Shown here in pieces: positions 50,427-58,485 of a DNA stretch of 64,000 nucleotides. Each line of letters begins with the position of its first letter. Positions within the stretch are counted from its first letter, which is position 1. This DNA comes from Conyzicola nivalis_A (GTDB taxonomy: Bacteria; Actinomycetota; Actinomycetes; Actinomycetales; Microbacteriaceae): contig NZ_JBEPSJ010000002.1 in NCBI RefSeq assembly GCF_040548875.1, positions 372,001 through 436,000 on the forward strand. Direction: 5' to 3'. The position numbers and the translations under genes were made by a program. The notes beneath the pieces are model-generated. The model ran no database searches, was not told the DNA's origin, and was given only the letters and a program-made list of their open reading frames with translations.

Positions 50427-51364
50427 GCGAACCGACTCTGCCCGTTCTCGCGGCGGGTGCCGTGTGCTGGCGCATCGTCGACGGCAAGGCCCGCGTTCTG
50501 CTCGTGCACCGCGGCGACCGCGGCGACGTGTCGCTGCCCAAGGGCAAGCTCGATCCCGGCGAGACACTGCCGCAGACGGCGGTACGCGAAATCGCCGAGG
50601 AGACCGGGCTCGCGATAACTCTCGGCGCTCCGCTGGGCACGGTCGAGTACACGCTGCCGAACGGGCGCGAGAAGATCGTCTACTACTGGTCGAGCGAGAT
50701 CGCCGACGACGCCGTCTCCACGTTCAAGGCGAACGCCGAGATCGCCGCGGTCGAATGGGTCACCATCGAGCGGGCGCGCAAGAAGCTCAGCTACGCGCAC
50801 GATCTCGACGTGATCGACCGGTTCGAGCAGCGGCTGCAGACCGGTCGCGCGCGCACCTTCGCGATCATCGCCCTCCGCCACGGCACCACCGTTCCCCCGT
50901 CGATGTGGGACGGCCCAGACTCCACCCGCCCGCTCATGCAGCGCGGCGTCGACCAGTCGCTGAGCATCGCACCCGCGATCGCCGCCTACGCGCCGGCCAA
51001 ACTCGTCAGCAGCACCGCGGCCCGGTGCCTCGCCACCATCGCGCCCCTCGCCGGAGCCCTCGACCTGCCCGTGAAGGAGTCGAAGGCGATCAGCCAGGAC
51101 GCCTGGGAGAACGGAACCGGCAACGTCGAGAAGGTCGTCGCCAAGCGCATCGCGAAGGGCGTCACCGCCGTGCTCTGCAGCCACGGGCCGGTGCTTCCCG
51201 AGATCATCCTCGAGATCGCCCGCGTCACCCACACCCCCAGCGACTCCGCTCTGCGCCGCGCCGCCGAGCTCTCGACGGGCGAGTACGCCGTCATCCACAT
51301 CGCTCGCGAGAGCGTTACCCCGAGAATCGTCGCGGTGGAGTCTCACGGGCCCGCACTCGGCTGA
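50423..51364 (+). CDS. mutT1: Nudix hydrolase fused to histidine phosphatase (MutT1 type)
   Basis: A 313-residue two-domain protein. N-terminal Nudix domain with a box GETLPQTAVREIAEETGLAI (residues about 46-65) after SLPKGKLDPG; C-terminal histidine-phosphatase domain with RHG motif ALRHGTTVPPSMWD and second histidine in VLCSHGPVLPEI. This is the MutT1 arrangement of mycobacteria, which acts on 8-oxo-GTP/dGTP and dinucleoside polyphosphates. Start GTG 50423. Position between ppk and pst suggests nucleotide and phosphate metabolism. Confidence 0.88.
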   Translation: MSEPTLPVLAAGAVCWRIVDGKARVLLVHRGDRGDVSLPKGKLDPGETLPQTAVREIAEETGLAITLGAPLGTVEYTLPNGREKIVYYWSSEIADDAVSTFKANAEIAAVEWVTIERARKKLSYAHDLDVIDRFEQRLQTGRARTFAIIALRHGTTVPPSMWDGPDSTRPLMQRGVDQSLSIAPAIAAYAPAKLVSSTAARCLATIAPLAGALDLPVKESKAISQDAWENGTGNVEKVVAKRIAKGVTAVLCSHGPVLPEIILEIARVTHTPSDSALRRAAELSTGEYAVIHIARESVTPRIVAVESHGPALG

Positions 51365-51377
51365 AGCTTCCCCCGTC

Positions 51378-51418
51378 GTTTACCTCCCGTTCACCTCGTG
51401 GGACGAGTCTGGTTAACC
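51378..51418 (+). promoter_or_regulatory. PHO box upstream of pstS
   Basis: GTTTACC (51378), GTTCACC (51389) and GTTAACC (51412): the first two are exactly 11 nt apart and the third 23 nt on. GTTCACC with 11-nt period is the site of PhoP/RegX3-type regulators in actinobacteria. It lies 76-116 bp before the pstS start. Confidence 0.75.
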
Positions 51419-51493
51419 TCCGCGAATAGCGTCGTCTTTTGGGTCGGCACCGGCCCTCATCCTGTACTCAAGAACATTCCCGAAGGGAAACCC

Positions 51494-52600
51494 GTGAAGA
51501 CGGCAACAACGAACTTCAAGCGTTTCGGCAGCATCGCGGCCATCGCTATCGCAGGCACCATGCTCTTCTCCGCATGCGCGTCGAACGAGGGCGGCGCGCC
51601 CGCCGACTCCGAGAGCACCCTCAGCGGCACGCTGGACGGCGCCGGCGCATCGTCGCAGGACAGCGCCCAGCAGGCATGGGTCGCTGCATTCCAGATCGAG
51701 AACCCCGACGTCACCATCAACTACGAGCCCTCCGGCTCGGGTGCCGGCCGTGAGGCGTTCATCGCCGGCGGAGTCTCCTTCGCCGGAACCGACTCGGCGC
51801 TCAGCGACGAAGAGATCGCCGGCGAGTTCGGCTCCTGCGTCGCCGACACCGGCTACGTCCAGGTTCCCGCCTACATCTCCCCGATCGCCGTGATCTTCAA
51901 CGTGGAGGGTGTCGAAGAGCTCAACGTCGACGCGACCGTCCTCGCGGGCATCTTCAAGGGCACCATCACGACGTGGGACGATGCAGCAATCGTCGCACTG
52001 AACGAAGGCGTCACGCTTCCCTCGGCTCCCATCACCGCCGTGCACCGCTCGGATGACTCGGGTACCACCAAGAACTTCTCCGACTACCTCGGCAAGGTCG
52101 CTCCCGACGTGTGGGATGCAGAAGCAACCGACACGTTCCCCTACCCGGACGCCAAGGGCGAAGCCGCACAGGGCACCTCGGGTGTTGTCAGCGCAGTGAC
52201 CGACGGCACCAACACCATCGGCTACGCCGACGCGTCGAAGGCCGGCGACCTCGGTGTCGCGAAGCTCAAGGTCGGCGACGAGTTCGTCTCCTACTCGCCT
52301 GAGGCAGCAGCAGCAGTCGTCGACGGCTCGCCCGCCGTCGAGGGCCGCGACGCCACCGACCTGGCGATCAAGCTCGACCGCAACACGACCGACCCGACCC
52401 ACTACCCGCTGGTTCTCGTGAGCTACATCATCGCTTGCCAGGAGTACACGGACGCCGAGGTCGGCCCGCTCGTCCACGACTACGTCGCGTACCTGACGTC
52501 CGAGGCCGGCCAGGCCGAGGCCGCCAGCTCCGCCGGCGCCGCACCGCTCTCGTCCGAGCTGTCGGCCAAGGTCGCGACCGCGATCGAGTCGATCAAGTAA
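51494..52600 (+). CDS. pstS: Phosphate-binding lipoprotein PstS
   Basis: A 368-residue high-affinity phosphate receptor. GTG 51494, behind AAGGGA, gives a signal peptide with lipobox FSAC (Cys23); the upstream in-frame ATG does not. Phosphate-site loops are GAGASSQDSAQQAWVAAF, NYEPSGSGAGREAFIAGG, FAGTDSALSDEE and VHRSDDSGTTKNFSDYL. First gene of pstSCAB, under the PHO box. Confidence 0.95.
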   Translation: MKTATTNFKRFGSIAAIAIAGTMLFSACASNEGGAPADSESTLSGTLDGAGASSQDSAQQAWVAAFQIENPDVTINYEPSGSGAGREAFIAGGVSFAGTDSALSDEEIAGEFGSCVADTGYVQVPAYISPIAVIFNVEGVEELNVDATVLAGIFKGTITTWDDAAIVALNEGVTLPSAPITAVHRSDDSGTTKNFSDYLGKVAPDVWDAEATDTFPYPDAKGEAAQGTSGVVSAVTDGTNTIGYADASKAGDLGVAKLKVGDEFVSYSPEAAAAVVDGSPAVEGRDATDLAIKLDRNTTDPTHYPLVLVSYIIACQEYTDAEVGPLVHDYVAYLTSEAGQAEAASSAGAAPLSSELSAKVATAIESIK

Positions 52601-52612
52601 CACCGCTTCGGC

Positions 52613-52664
52613 CTGTCGGGCTGCGAATCCCTGCTTCATTGCAGGCGGTCTCGCAGCCCGACAG
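52613..52664 (+). terminator. Hairpin between pstS and pstC
   Basis: CTGTCGGGCTGCGA and TCGCAGCCCGACAG are perfect 14-bp arms around a 24-nt loop (which has a small CTGC-N5-GCAG stem). It has no T-run. As intercistronic hairpins after binding-protein genes often do, it may attenuate read-through or stabilise the pstS message so that PstS exceeds the membrane subunits. Confidence 0.6.
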
Positions 52665-52711
52665 ACTTAGTTCAACCACCGCACTTCGAACAGATGGGTC
52701 CCGGAAACAGA

Positions 52712-53647
52712 ATGACGACCGCACCAGCGCCGAGAGCCAAGCTCCGGCTCGGAGATCGAATCTTCTCCGGGAGCACCGTCACCGCGGGTGTCATCATCCT
52801 GGTGGCCCTCGCGGCCGTGGCGATCTTCCTCATCGCCCAGAGCATCCCCGCTCTCACCGCCGACCCGGCCGAGCTCAAGGGCTCGCCCGCGAGCTTCTGG
52901 GCCTACGTCGCCCCCCTCGCCTTCGGAACCATGTGGGCCGCAGCGCTCGCACTGCTCATGGCGCTGCCGATCTCCATCGGCATCGCCCTGTTCATCTCGC
53001 ATTACGCGCCCCGCCGCGTCGCGCAGACCCTCGGCTACATCATCGACCTCCTCGCCGCCGTTCCCTCGGTCGTCTTCGGCCTGTGGGGCATCAAGGTGCT
53101 CGCCCCGGCCGTCACGCCGCTCTACGGCTGGCTCGTCGACAACCTCGGCTGGTTCCCCCTCTTCTCCCCGCCCGTCTCCGGCACCGGACGCACGGTGCTC
53201 ACCGTCGCGATCGTGCTCGCCGTGATGATCATCCCGATCATCACCGCGGTCACCCGCGAGGTCTTCCTCCAGACTCCCCGACTGCACGAGGAGGCGGCAC
53301 TCGCCCTCGGCGCCACCCGCTGGGAGATGATCCAGATGGCCGTGCTGCCGTTCGGCCGCCCCGGCATGATCTCGGCAGCCATGCTCGGCCTCGGTCGCGC
53401 GCTCGGCGAGACCATGGTCGTCGCGATGGTGCTCTCGCCCGCGCTCGTCATCACCTTCGTGCTGACCAGCTCGTCGAACTCGCCCACCATCGCCGGCAAC
53501 ATCGCCCTCAACTTCCCCGAGGCGCACGGCGTCGACGTGAACGTGCTCATCGCGACGGGACTCATCCTGTTCGCCATCACCTTCGCGATCAACTCCGTCG
53601 CCCGCATCGTCATCAACCGCCGCAAGGCGTTCTCTGGAGCGAACTAG
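52712..53647 (+). CDS. pstC: Phosphate ABC transporter permease PstC
   Basis: A 311-residue six-helix permease. ATG 52712 (MTTAPAPRAKLRLGDRIFSG) is favoured, with ATG 52694 six codons upstream possible. Binding-protein-dependent transport motif: EEAALALGATRWEMIQMAVL (EAA loop). LGRALGETMVVAMVLS is typical of PstC. It works with PstA and PstB, taking phosphate from PstS. Confidence 0.94.
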   Translation: MTTAPAPRAKLRLGDRIFSGSTVTAGVIILVALAAVAIFLIAQSIPALTADPAELKGSPASFWAYVAPLAFGTMWAAALALLMALPISIGIALFISHYAPRRVAQTLGYIIDLLAAVPSVVFGLWGIKVLAPAVTPLYGWLVDNLGWFPLFSPPVSGTGRTVLTVAIVLAVMIIPIITAVTREVFLQTPRLHEEAALALGATRWEMIQMAVLPFGRPGMISAAMLGLGRALGETMVVAMVLSPALVITFVLTSSSNSPTIAGNIALNFPEAHGVDVNVLIATGLILFAITFAINSVARIVINRRKAFSGAN

Positions 53648-54738
53648 TGAGCACCACAACGATGCGCCCTGTGGACTCGTCCACCGTCAACGCCCTCACC
53701 ACCGGACGCCTGCCCCGTTGGGCGCCCTGGGTCCTCCTCGGCGGCAGCTGGATCGTGCTCTGCGTCGTGTTCGGCTTCGTCGCCGCCGCGAGCGACAGCG
53801 AGTTCAACATCGCCGCGGCGCTGTTCCTGGGAACCATCCTCTTCGACGTCCTGATCTTCGTCGTCGCGTACCTCGTCGAGGGCGCACGGCAGGCCAGGGA
53901 CCGCCTGATCACCTCGCTCGTCGCGACCGCGTTCATCATCGCCCTGCTCCCGCTCGTGTCGCTGATCTCTACCGTTCTGGTCAACGGCCTGCCTCGCTTC
54001 GACATCCAGTTCTTCTCCGAGTCGATGCGCAACGTGGTCGGCGAGGGCGGCGGCGCCCTGCACGCCATCATGGGCACCCTGCTGATCACCCTCGCGGCGA
54101 CCCTCATCTCGGTGCCGATCGGTCTGCTCACCGCCATCTACCTCGTCGAGTACGGCCGCGGCTCGCTTGCCCGCGCCATCACCTTCCTCGTCGACGTGAT
54201 GACCGGCATCCCGTCGATCGTCGCCGGCCTGTTCGCCTACGCGTTCTTCTCGCTCATCCTCAGCGATCCCGGGGTGCGGTTCGGGCTCGGCGGCTCCGTC
54301 GCGCTGTCGCTGCTGATGATCCCCGTGGTCGTGCGCTCGAGCGAGGAGATGCTGAAGCTCGTGCCGAACGAGCTGCGCGAGGCATCCTACGCACTGGGCG
54401 TTCCCAAGTGGCTCACGATCCTCAAGATCGTCATCCCCACGTCGATCGCCGGAATCACCACCGGAGTCACGCTCGCCATCTCGCGCGTCATCGGCGAGAC
54501 CGCCCCGCTGCTGCTCATCGCCGGATTCACCGCGAGCATGAACTACAACCTCTTCGAAGAGAAGATGATGTCGCTCCCGGTCTTCGTCTACACGCAGTAC
54601 GCCAACCCCGGCACCGACGTGCAGTCGTACCTCGACCGCGCCTGGGCCGGAGCACTCGCCCTCATCGTGATCGTGATGGTGCTCAACCTCGTGGCGCGCC
54701 TCATCGCCAAGATCTTCTCCCCCAAGCTCGGTCGCTAG
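53647..54738 (+). CDS. pstA: Phosphate ABC transporter permease PstA
   Basis: A 363-residue permease with an N-terminal extension of two extra helices (about 30-75) before the six core helices. EAA loop is REASYALGVPKWLTILKIVI; ISRVIGETAPLLLIAGFT is PstA-specific. The GTG start overlaps the pstC stop by one base (TAGTG). Confidence 0.94.
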   Translation: MSTTTMRPVDSSTVNALTTGRLPRWAPWVLLGGSWIVLCVVFGFVAAASDSEFNIAAALFLGTILFDVLIFVVAYLVEGARQARDRLITSLVATAFIIALLPLVSLISTVLVNGLPRFDIQFFSESMRNVVGEGGGALHAIMGTLLITLAATLISVPIGLLTAIYLVEYGRGSLARAITFLVDVMTGIPSIVAGLFAYAFFSLILSDPGVRFGLGGSVALSLLMIPVVVRSSEEMLKLVPNELREASYALGVPKWLTILKIVIPTSIAGITTGVTLAISRVIGETAPLLLIAGFTASMNYNLFEEKMMSLPVFVYTQYANPGTDVQSYLDRAWAGALALIVIVMVLNLVARLIAKIFSPKLGR

Positions 54739-54772
54739 CCCCTCCCGGGCCAAGCAAAACTAAAGGAATCCC

Positions 54773-55552
54773 GTGTCTAAGCGCATTGAAGTCTCCGACC
54801 TCAACGTCTACTACAGCAAGTTCAAGGCTGTCGAAGACGTGACGTTGACGATCGAACCCCGCACCGTCACCGCCTTCATCGGCCCCAGCGGCTGCGGCAA
54901 GTCGACCTTCCTCCGCACGCTGAACCGCATGCACGAGGTCATCCCCGGCGCCCGCGTCGAGGGCGAGGTGCGCATCGACGGCAACAACCTCTACGCCGCC
55001 GGCGTCGACCCGGTGCTCGTGCGCCGCCAGGTGGGCATGGTGTTCCAGCGCCCCAACCCGTTCCCCACCATGTCGATCCGCGACAACGTGCTCGCCGGCG
55101 TCAAGCTCAACAACCGCCGGATGACCAAGAGCGAGGGCGACGACCTCGTCGAGAAGAGCCTGCAGGGCGCGAACCTATGGAAAGAGGTGAAGGACCGCCT
55201 GGCACTGCCGGGATCCGGCCTCTCCGGCGGACAGCAGCAGCGACTGTGCATCGCCCGCGCGATCGCCGTCTCCCCCGAGGTCATCCTCATGGACGAGCCC
55301 TGCTCGGCCCTCGACCCGATCTCCACGCTCGCGATCGAAGACCTCATCGAGGAGCTGAAGAAGGACTACACGATCGTGATCGTGACCCACAACATGCAGC
55401 AGGCCTCGCGTGTCTCCGACCGCACCGCCTTCTTCAACATCGCCGGCACCGGCGCCCCGGGCAAGCTCATCGAGTTCGACGACACCGCGACGATGTTCTC
55501 AAAGCCGAGCGTGCAGGCCACCGAGGACTACGTCTCCGGCAAGTTCGGATGA
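54773..55552 (+). CDS. pstB: Phosphate ABC transporter ATPase PstB
   Basis: A 259-residue ABC ATPase. Walker A GPSGCGKSTFLRTLNRM, Q-loop FQRPNPFPTMSIRDN, signature LSGGQQQRLCIARAIAV, Walker B VILMDEPCSALDP, switch VIVTHNMQQASRVSD. GTG start after AAAGGAA. Last gene of the pst operon; a strong terminator follows. Confidence 0.96.
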   Translation: MSKRIEVSDLNVYYSKFKAVEDVTLTIEPRTVTAFIGPSGCGKSTFLRTLNRMHEVIPGARVEGEVRIDGNNLYAAGVDPVLVRRQVGMVFQRPNPFPTMSIRDNVLAGVKLNNRRMTKSEGDDLVEKSLQGANLWKEVKDRLALPGSGLSGGQQQRLCIARAIAVSPEVILMDEPCSALDPISTLAIEDLIEELKKDYTIVIVTHNMQQASRVSDRTAFFNIAGTGAPGKLIEFDDTATMFSKPSVQATEDYVSGKFG

Positions 55553-55572
55553 TCCTCCGCCTCGCCTGAAGA

Positions 55573-55598
55573 ACGCCCCACTCCGGTGGGGCGTTTTT
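55573..55598 (+). terminator. Rho-independent terminator after pstB
   Basis: ACGCCCCAC-TCCG-GTGGGGCGT stem-loop followed directly by TTTT. Strong end of the pst operon. Confidence 0.92.
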
Positions 55599-55622
55599 CG
55601 TTGTGGCGGGGCCCGGTGGCGC

Positions 55623-55976
55623 TCAGCGGCGCACGGGACGCAGCGTGTCGGGCACGGGCAGCGGCAGCGTGTAGAACGACGGCAGGGGGCCACCCACGGC
55701 TCCCCCGTCGTCCTCCTTGAGTCGCACGCGCTCGGCCGACACCTCGACCAGACGCACGCGCAGCCAGTCGCCGTCGTCCAGCTGCAGCTCGTACGGGTCG
55801 GCGAGGTAGCCGATACCGAGCTCGTCGAGCGTCTCCTCGGCGTCGAGCCAGTCGACGACGCCGGTGCGCTCGCGGCCGAGCAGGTCGATCGCGACGAATC
55901 CATCGCCCGCCGGCCGCATCCAGCCCAGAAGCTCGCCGTCGCGACCGCGGCGATGCTCGATCCAGTCGTCCGCCAT
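55623..55976 (-). CDS. Conserved hypothetical protein (117 aa)
   Basis: A small soluble protein starting MADDWIEHRRGRDGELLGWM with a beta-rich middle (YELQLDDGDWLRVRLVEVSA) and a short LPLPVPDTLRPVRR end. No domain recognised. It sits between the pst terminator and the rskA gene on the minus strand, so it may be the third gene of the sigK-rskA transcript (21-bp gap). Confidence 0.65.
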   Translation of the reverse strand: MADDWIEHRRGRDGELLGWMRPAGDGFVAIDLLGRERTGVVDWLDAEETLDELGIGYLADPYELQLDDGDWLRVRLVEVSAERVRLKEDDGGAVGGPLPSFYTLPLPVPDTLRPVRR

Positions 55977-55997
55977 GGTCGACGATTCTACTGGCAG

Positions 55998-56870
55998 TTA
56001 CGCGCTGGTGATCGCGACGATCGGCTCGGTGGTCGGGGTCTCCGAGCCACCGCGCGGCTCGACGGTCACGCCCACGGCGTCGCCGGCGTGCATCTCGCCG
56101 TCGAGCACCCGCAGTGTGCGGCCGTCGTCGCTGACGGTGAAGGTGCCGGCGGGACGAGCGCCGGTCTCCTCGCCGATGAACCAGAGCTCGTAGACCTTGT
56201 CGTCGGGCAGCTCGGGCAGGCCGTCCACGATCATCGCCGCGCTGGCGAGCTCGCCCGACCAGACGAGCGTGGCCGTGCCGCCGCCCTCGATCTCGGAGAC
56301 CGCGCGCTGCGAGTCGCTCGCCGCGTTGATGGCCGCCAGCTGGTCGGCCGCCTGGTTGTTCTGCTGCGACTCGCCCATCGTGTTGACGAGCACTCCGCCG
56401 CCGATGATCAGGCCGAGAACGGCCGCGACGGAGGCCAGCGCGACAGCGGGCTTGGTGAACCAGCGCGCCTGCGCCCTGCGCTCGGCAGGCGTAGGGGCGG
56501 TGCCGACTGCGGAGGTCGAAGCCGACGGAGGCGTCGCGGCGGCAGTCGACGGCGAGGCCGGGCGGGGCGGGGCGATCTCGGTGACGGAGGCCGTGGCATC
56601 CGTCTCGCCTGTCGTATCGTCCTGCAGCGGAGGCAGCTGCGGCGTTGAGGCGATCATGTCCATGATGTTGGCCTTGAGGGCCGGCGGAGGCGTGACGGGG
56701 GCGACGGCGCGGCCGAGGAGCACCGCGGTGTCGGCGAGTTCTGTCACCTCGTGACGCAGGGACTCGGACTCGGTCAGACGCGCCTCGACGGCGGCGCGTT
56801 CCTCGGCGGAGAGCGCGTTCAGGGCGTAGGCGCCGGTGAGCGACGTGGGGTCGTTGCGCTGGTCGGTCAC
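55998..56870 (-). CDS. rskA: Anti-sigma-K factor RskA
   Basis: A 290-residue single-pass protein: a cytoplasmic anti-sigma domain (about 10-75, TGAYALNALSAEERAAVEAR), a long Pro/Ala/Thr-rich linker, a transmembrane helix (about 140-162, PAVALASVAAVLGLIIGGGV) and an extracytoplasmic RskA domain (ELWFIGEETGARPAGTFTVS). It holds SigK at the membrane until regulated proteolysis. The GTG start overlaps the sigK stop (GTGA). Confidence 0.9.
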   Translation of the reverse strand: MTDQRNDPTSLTGAYALNALSAEERAAVEARLTESESLRHEVTELADTAVLLGRAVAPVTPPPALKANIMDMIASTPQLPPLQDDTTGETDATASVTEIAPPRPASPSTAAATPPSASTSAVGTAPTPAERRAQARWFTKPAVALASVAAVLGLIIGGGVLVNTMGESQQNNQAADQLAAINAASDSQRAVSEIEGGGTATLVWSGELASAAMIVDGLPELPDDKVYELWFIGEETGARPAGTFTVSDDGRTLRVLDGEMHAGDAVGVTVEPRGGSETPTTEPIVAITSA

Positions 56871-57469
56871 GATGCCACCCCCAGTTCGTCGCGTAGTCGG
56901 ATCATGCCGTCTCGCAGCCTAGTCTTCACCGTTCCGATGGGGACGCTGAGGAGGGTTGCGACTTCGCTGTGACTGTATCCCCCGTAGTACGCGAGCGAGA
57001 CGGCCTGGCGTTGAAGTTCGGTCAGTCGGAGCATCGCCTTTTCCACCCTCTCGTGTTCGACGCGGGTCTGTACTGTCTCTGCGACATTGTCGTAGGCGGC
57101 ATCGTAGTCACGGATGCCGATCTTGGTGTCGCGGTCACGCGACGACTGGGAGGCGCGAACGCGGTCGACGGCACGTCGGTGGGCCATGGTCATGATCCAC
57201 GTCGACGCCCCGCCCTTGGTGGAGTCGTAGCGCGTCGCCGTCTGCCAGATCTCGAGGAAGATCTCCTGCGTGACCTCTTCTGACTGTGCGTGGTCGCGCA
57301 GCAGCCGCCGCACGAGCCCGAGCACCCGAGGAGCGATCTGGTCGTACAGGGCGGCGAACGCCGCCTGGTCGCCCTGCGCGACGCGTGCCAGGAGCTGGTC
57401 CTGGGTCACGGGCGCGTCAGACTCGAAGTCCTGGCGGTCATCGGTCTCGCGGGTCACGAGCTTAAGCAT
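56867..57469 (-). CDS. sigK: ECF sigma factor SigK
   Basis: A 200-residue ECF sigma factor. Region 2: AFAALYDQIAPRVLGLVRRL and EEVTQEIFLEIWQTATRYD, with GGASTWIMTMAHRRAVDRVR; region 4: LTELQRQAVSLAYYGGYSHS, EVATLLSVPIGTVKTRLRDG. ATG 57469 is favoured over an upstream TTG. It has no ribosome site, and a candidate ECF promoter ends about 8 bp before it, so the mRNA may be leaderless. Usually controlled by its linked anti-sigma factor. Confidence 0.9.
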   Translation of the reverse strand: MLKLVTRETDDRQDFESDAPVTQDQLLARVAQGDQAAFAALYDQIAPRVLGLVRRLLRDHAQSEEVTQEIFLEIWQTATRYDSTKGGASTWIMTMAHRRAVDRVRASQSSRDRDTKIGIRDYDAAYDNVAETVQTRVEHERVEKAMLRLTELQRQAVSLAYYGGYSHSEVATLLSVPIGTVKTRLRDGMIRLRDELGVAS

Positions 57470-57476
57470 GTCAGTA

Positions 57477-57504
57477 GTTCGGCGCGAAAGCCTGTACGGA
57501 TTGG
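57477..57504 (-). promoter_or_regulatory. Candidate autoregulated sigK promoter
   Basis: On the minus strand CCAATCC (57504-57498) and CCGAAC (57482-57477) are 15 bp apart, resembling the CCATCC/CCGAAT-like boxes described for SigK-type promoters. The transcript would start at the ATG (57469). Confidence 0.4.
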
Positions 57505-57664
57505 TGCGCCTCGGAACAGTGCTGAAATGGTGTGCCCTCAAGTCTTAGTGCCGGACCGCGGAACGCCTCTCGGCGCAAGGCCGCTCGAAGCGGCTATTAG
57601 TGGAGCCCGGGGTTACCGCGGCCCGGCGGCATCCATTTTACCCATGATCCGAGCGGATGCGCCG

Positions 57665-58294
57665 TCAGTCGAGATTTCCCGCACGGTCGAGGCGGGCGCA
57701 CGTGCTCAGCTCGTCTCCCGTGAGGGTGAGCCGAAGCGCTCGGGTGGTGAGGTCGTTGGCGCGATCGGGGGTGATGAGCTCGACGTCGCCGGCGACGCTC
57801 ACGCAGCCGGCGGAGGTGATGCGGCAGAACGACGCCGCCCGGTCGAGCGCTGTCGCGAAGTCGCCGCGGAACAGCCCGCGAAGGATCTCGTCGGCCAGTT
57901 CGGTGATCTCGTCGGGACCTGTGGGCATCGGCGCGCCGGCCACGGCGGCGTCGATCGTGCGCAGAACCTCGGTGCCCCGCTGGAAGAGGAAGGAGATGTT
58001 GTCGGGGTCCTGCCGGATGAGCAGCCGGATCAGGTAGATGCGCCAGAGTGCCCCCGCGAGGCTCTTCGCGCTCGAGCGGGCCCACAGTTCCGAGAGCGCG
58101 TCGACGCCGTGCTCGTCGGTGTACGCCACGAGACGTTCGACCACGGCGGGGTCGTCGGTCGCCCGGGCGCGGTCCACCAGCGCGTGGGCGGTGTCGTGCG
58201 CGACGCGCAGGATCTGCTCGGGATCATCGCCGCCCTCGAAGGTGTCGAACTTGTCGCCGGAGTACTGCGTCGGCTTATGGAACTCATCGGTCAC
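57665..58294 (-). CDS. Conserved actinobacterial hypothetical protein
   Basis: A 209-residue helical, acidic protein (MTDEFHKPTQYSGDKFDTFE, DDPEQILRVAHDTAHALVDR, LWRIYLIRLLIRQDPDNISF, LADEILRGLFRGDFATALD). It has the look of a conserved cytoplasmic protein of Microbacteriaceae and relatives. No domain I can name. It lies upstream of sigK on the minus strand, 195 bp away, next to tRNA-Lys. GTG start. Confidence 0.65.
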   Translation of the reverse strand: MTDEFHKPTQYSGDKFDTFEGGDDPEQILRVAHDTAHALVDRARATDDPAVVERLVAYTDEHGVDALSELWARSSAKSLAGALWRIYLIRLLIRQDPDNISFLFQRGTEVLRTIDAAVAGAPMPTGPDEITELADEILRGLFRGDFATALDRAASFCRITSAGCVSVAGDVELITPDRANDLTTRALRLTLTGDELSTCARLDRAGNLD

Positions 58295-58319
58295 AACTAC
58301 ACGCTACATTTAATACCAA

Positions 58320-58392
58320 GGGCCTCTAGCTCAGTTGGTAGAGCATCGGACTTTTAATCCGTGGGTCGTCGGTTCGAGCCCGACGGGGCCCA
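58320..58392 (+). tRNA. tRNA-Lys (anticodon TTT)
   Basis: 73-nt cloverleaf: acceptor GGGCCTC pairs with GGGGCCC (one G-U), D-arm AGCTCAGTTGGTAGAGC, anticodon stem CGGAC/ATCCG with loop CTTTTAA (TTT anticodon), TpsiC loop GTTCGAG. CCA is not encoded (ACCC follows). Confidence 0.96.
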
Positions 58393-58398
58393 CCCTTC

Positions 58399-58425
58399 GG
58401 GATCCGCGTACTCTGCGCGGATCCC
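58399..58425 (+). terminator. Terminator after tRNA-Lys
   Basis: GGGATCCGCG and CGCGGATCCC form a 10-bp stem with a 7-nt loop, followed by CGTCTT. Confidence 0.75.
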
Positions 58426-58453
58426 CGTCTTCCGGGCGGTCGAACCGGTCTCG

Positions 58454-58485
58454 GAGCTGTTCGACTCTAGAGCTGTTCGACTCTA
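58454..58485. repeat. 16-bp tandem duplication at the oxidoreductase stop codon
   Basis: GAGCTGTTCGACTCTA twice in a row (58454-58469, 58470-58485) plus a partial GAGCTG. The second copy includes the stop of the minus-strand oxidoreductase gene (TAG). Confidence 0.8.
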
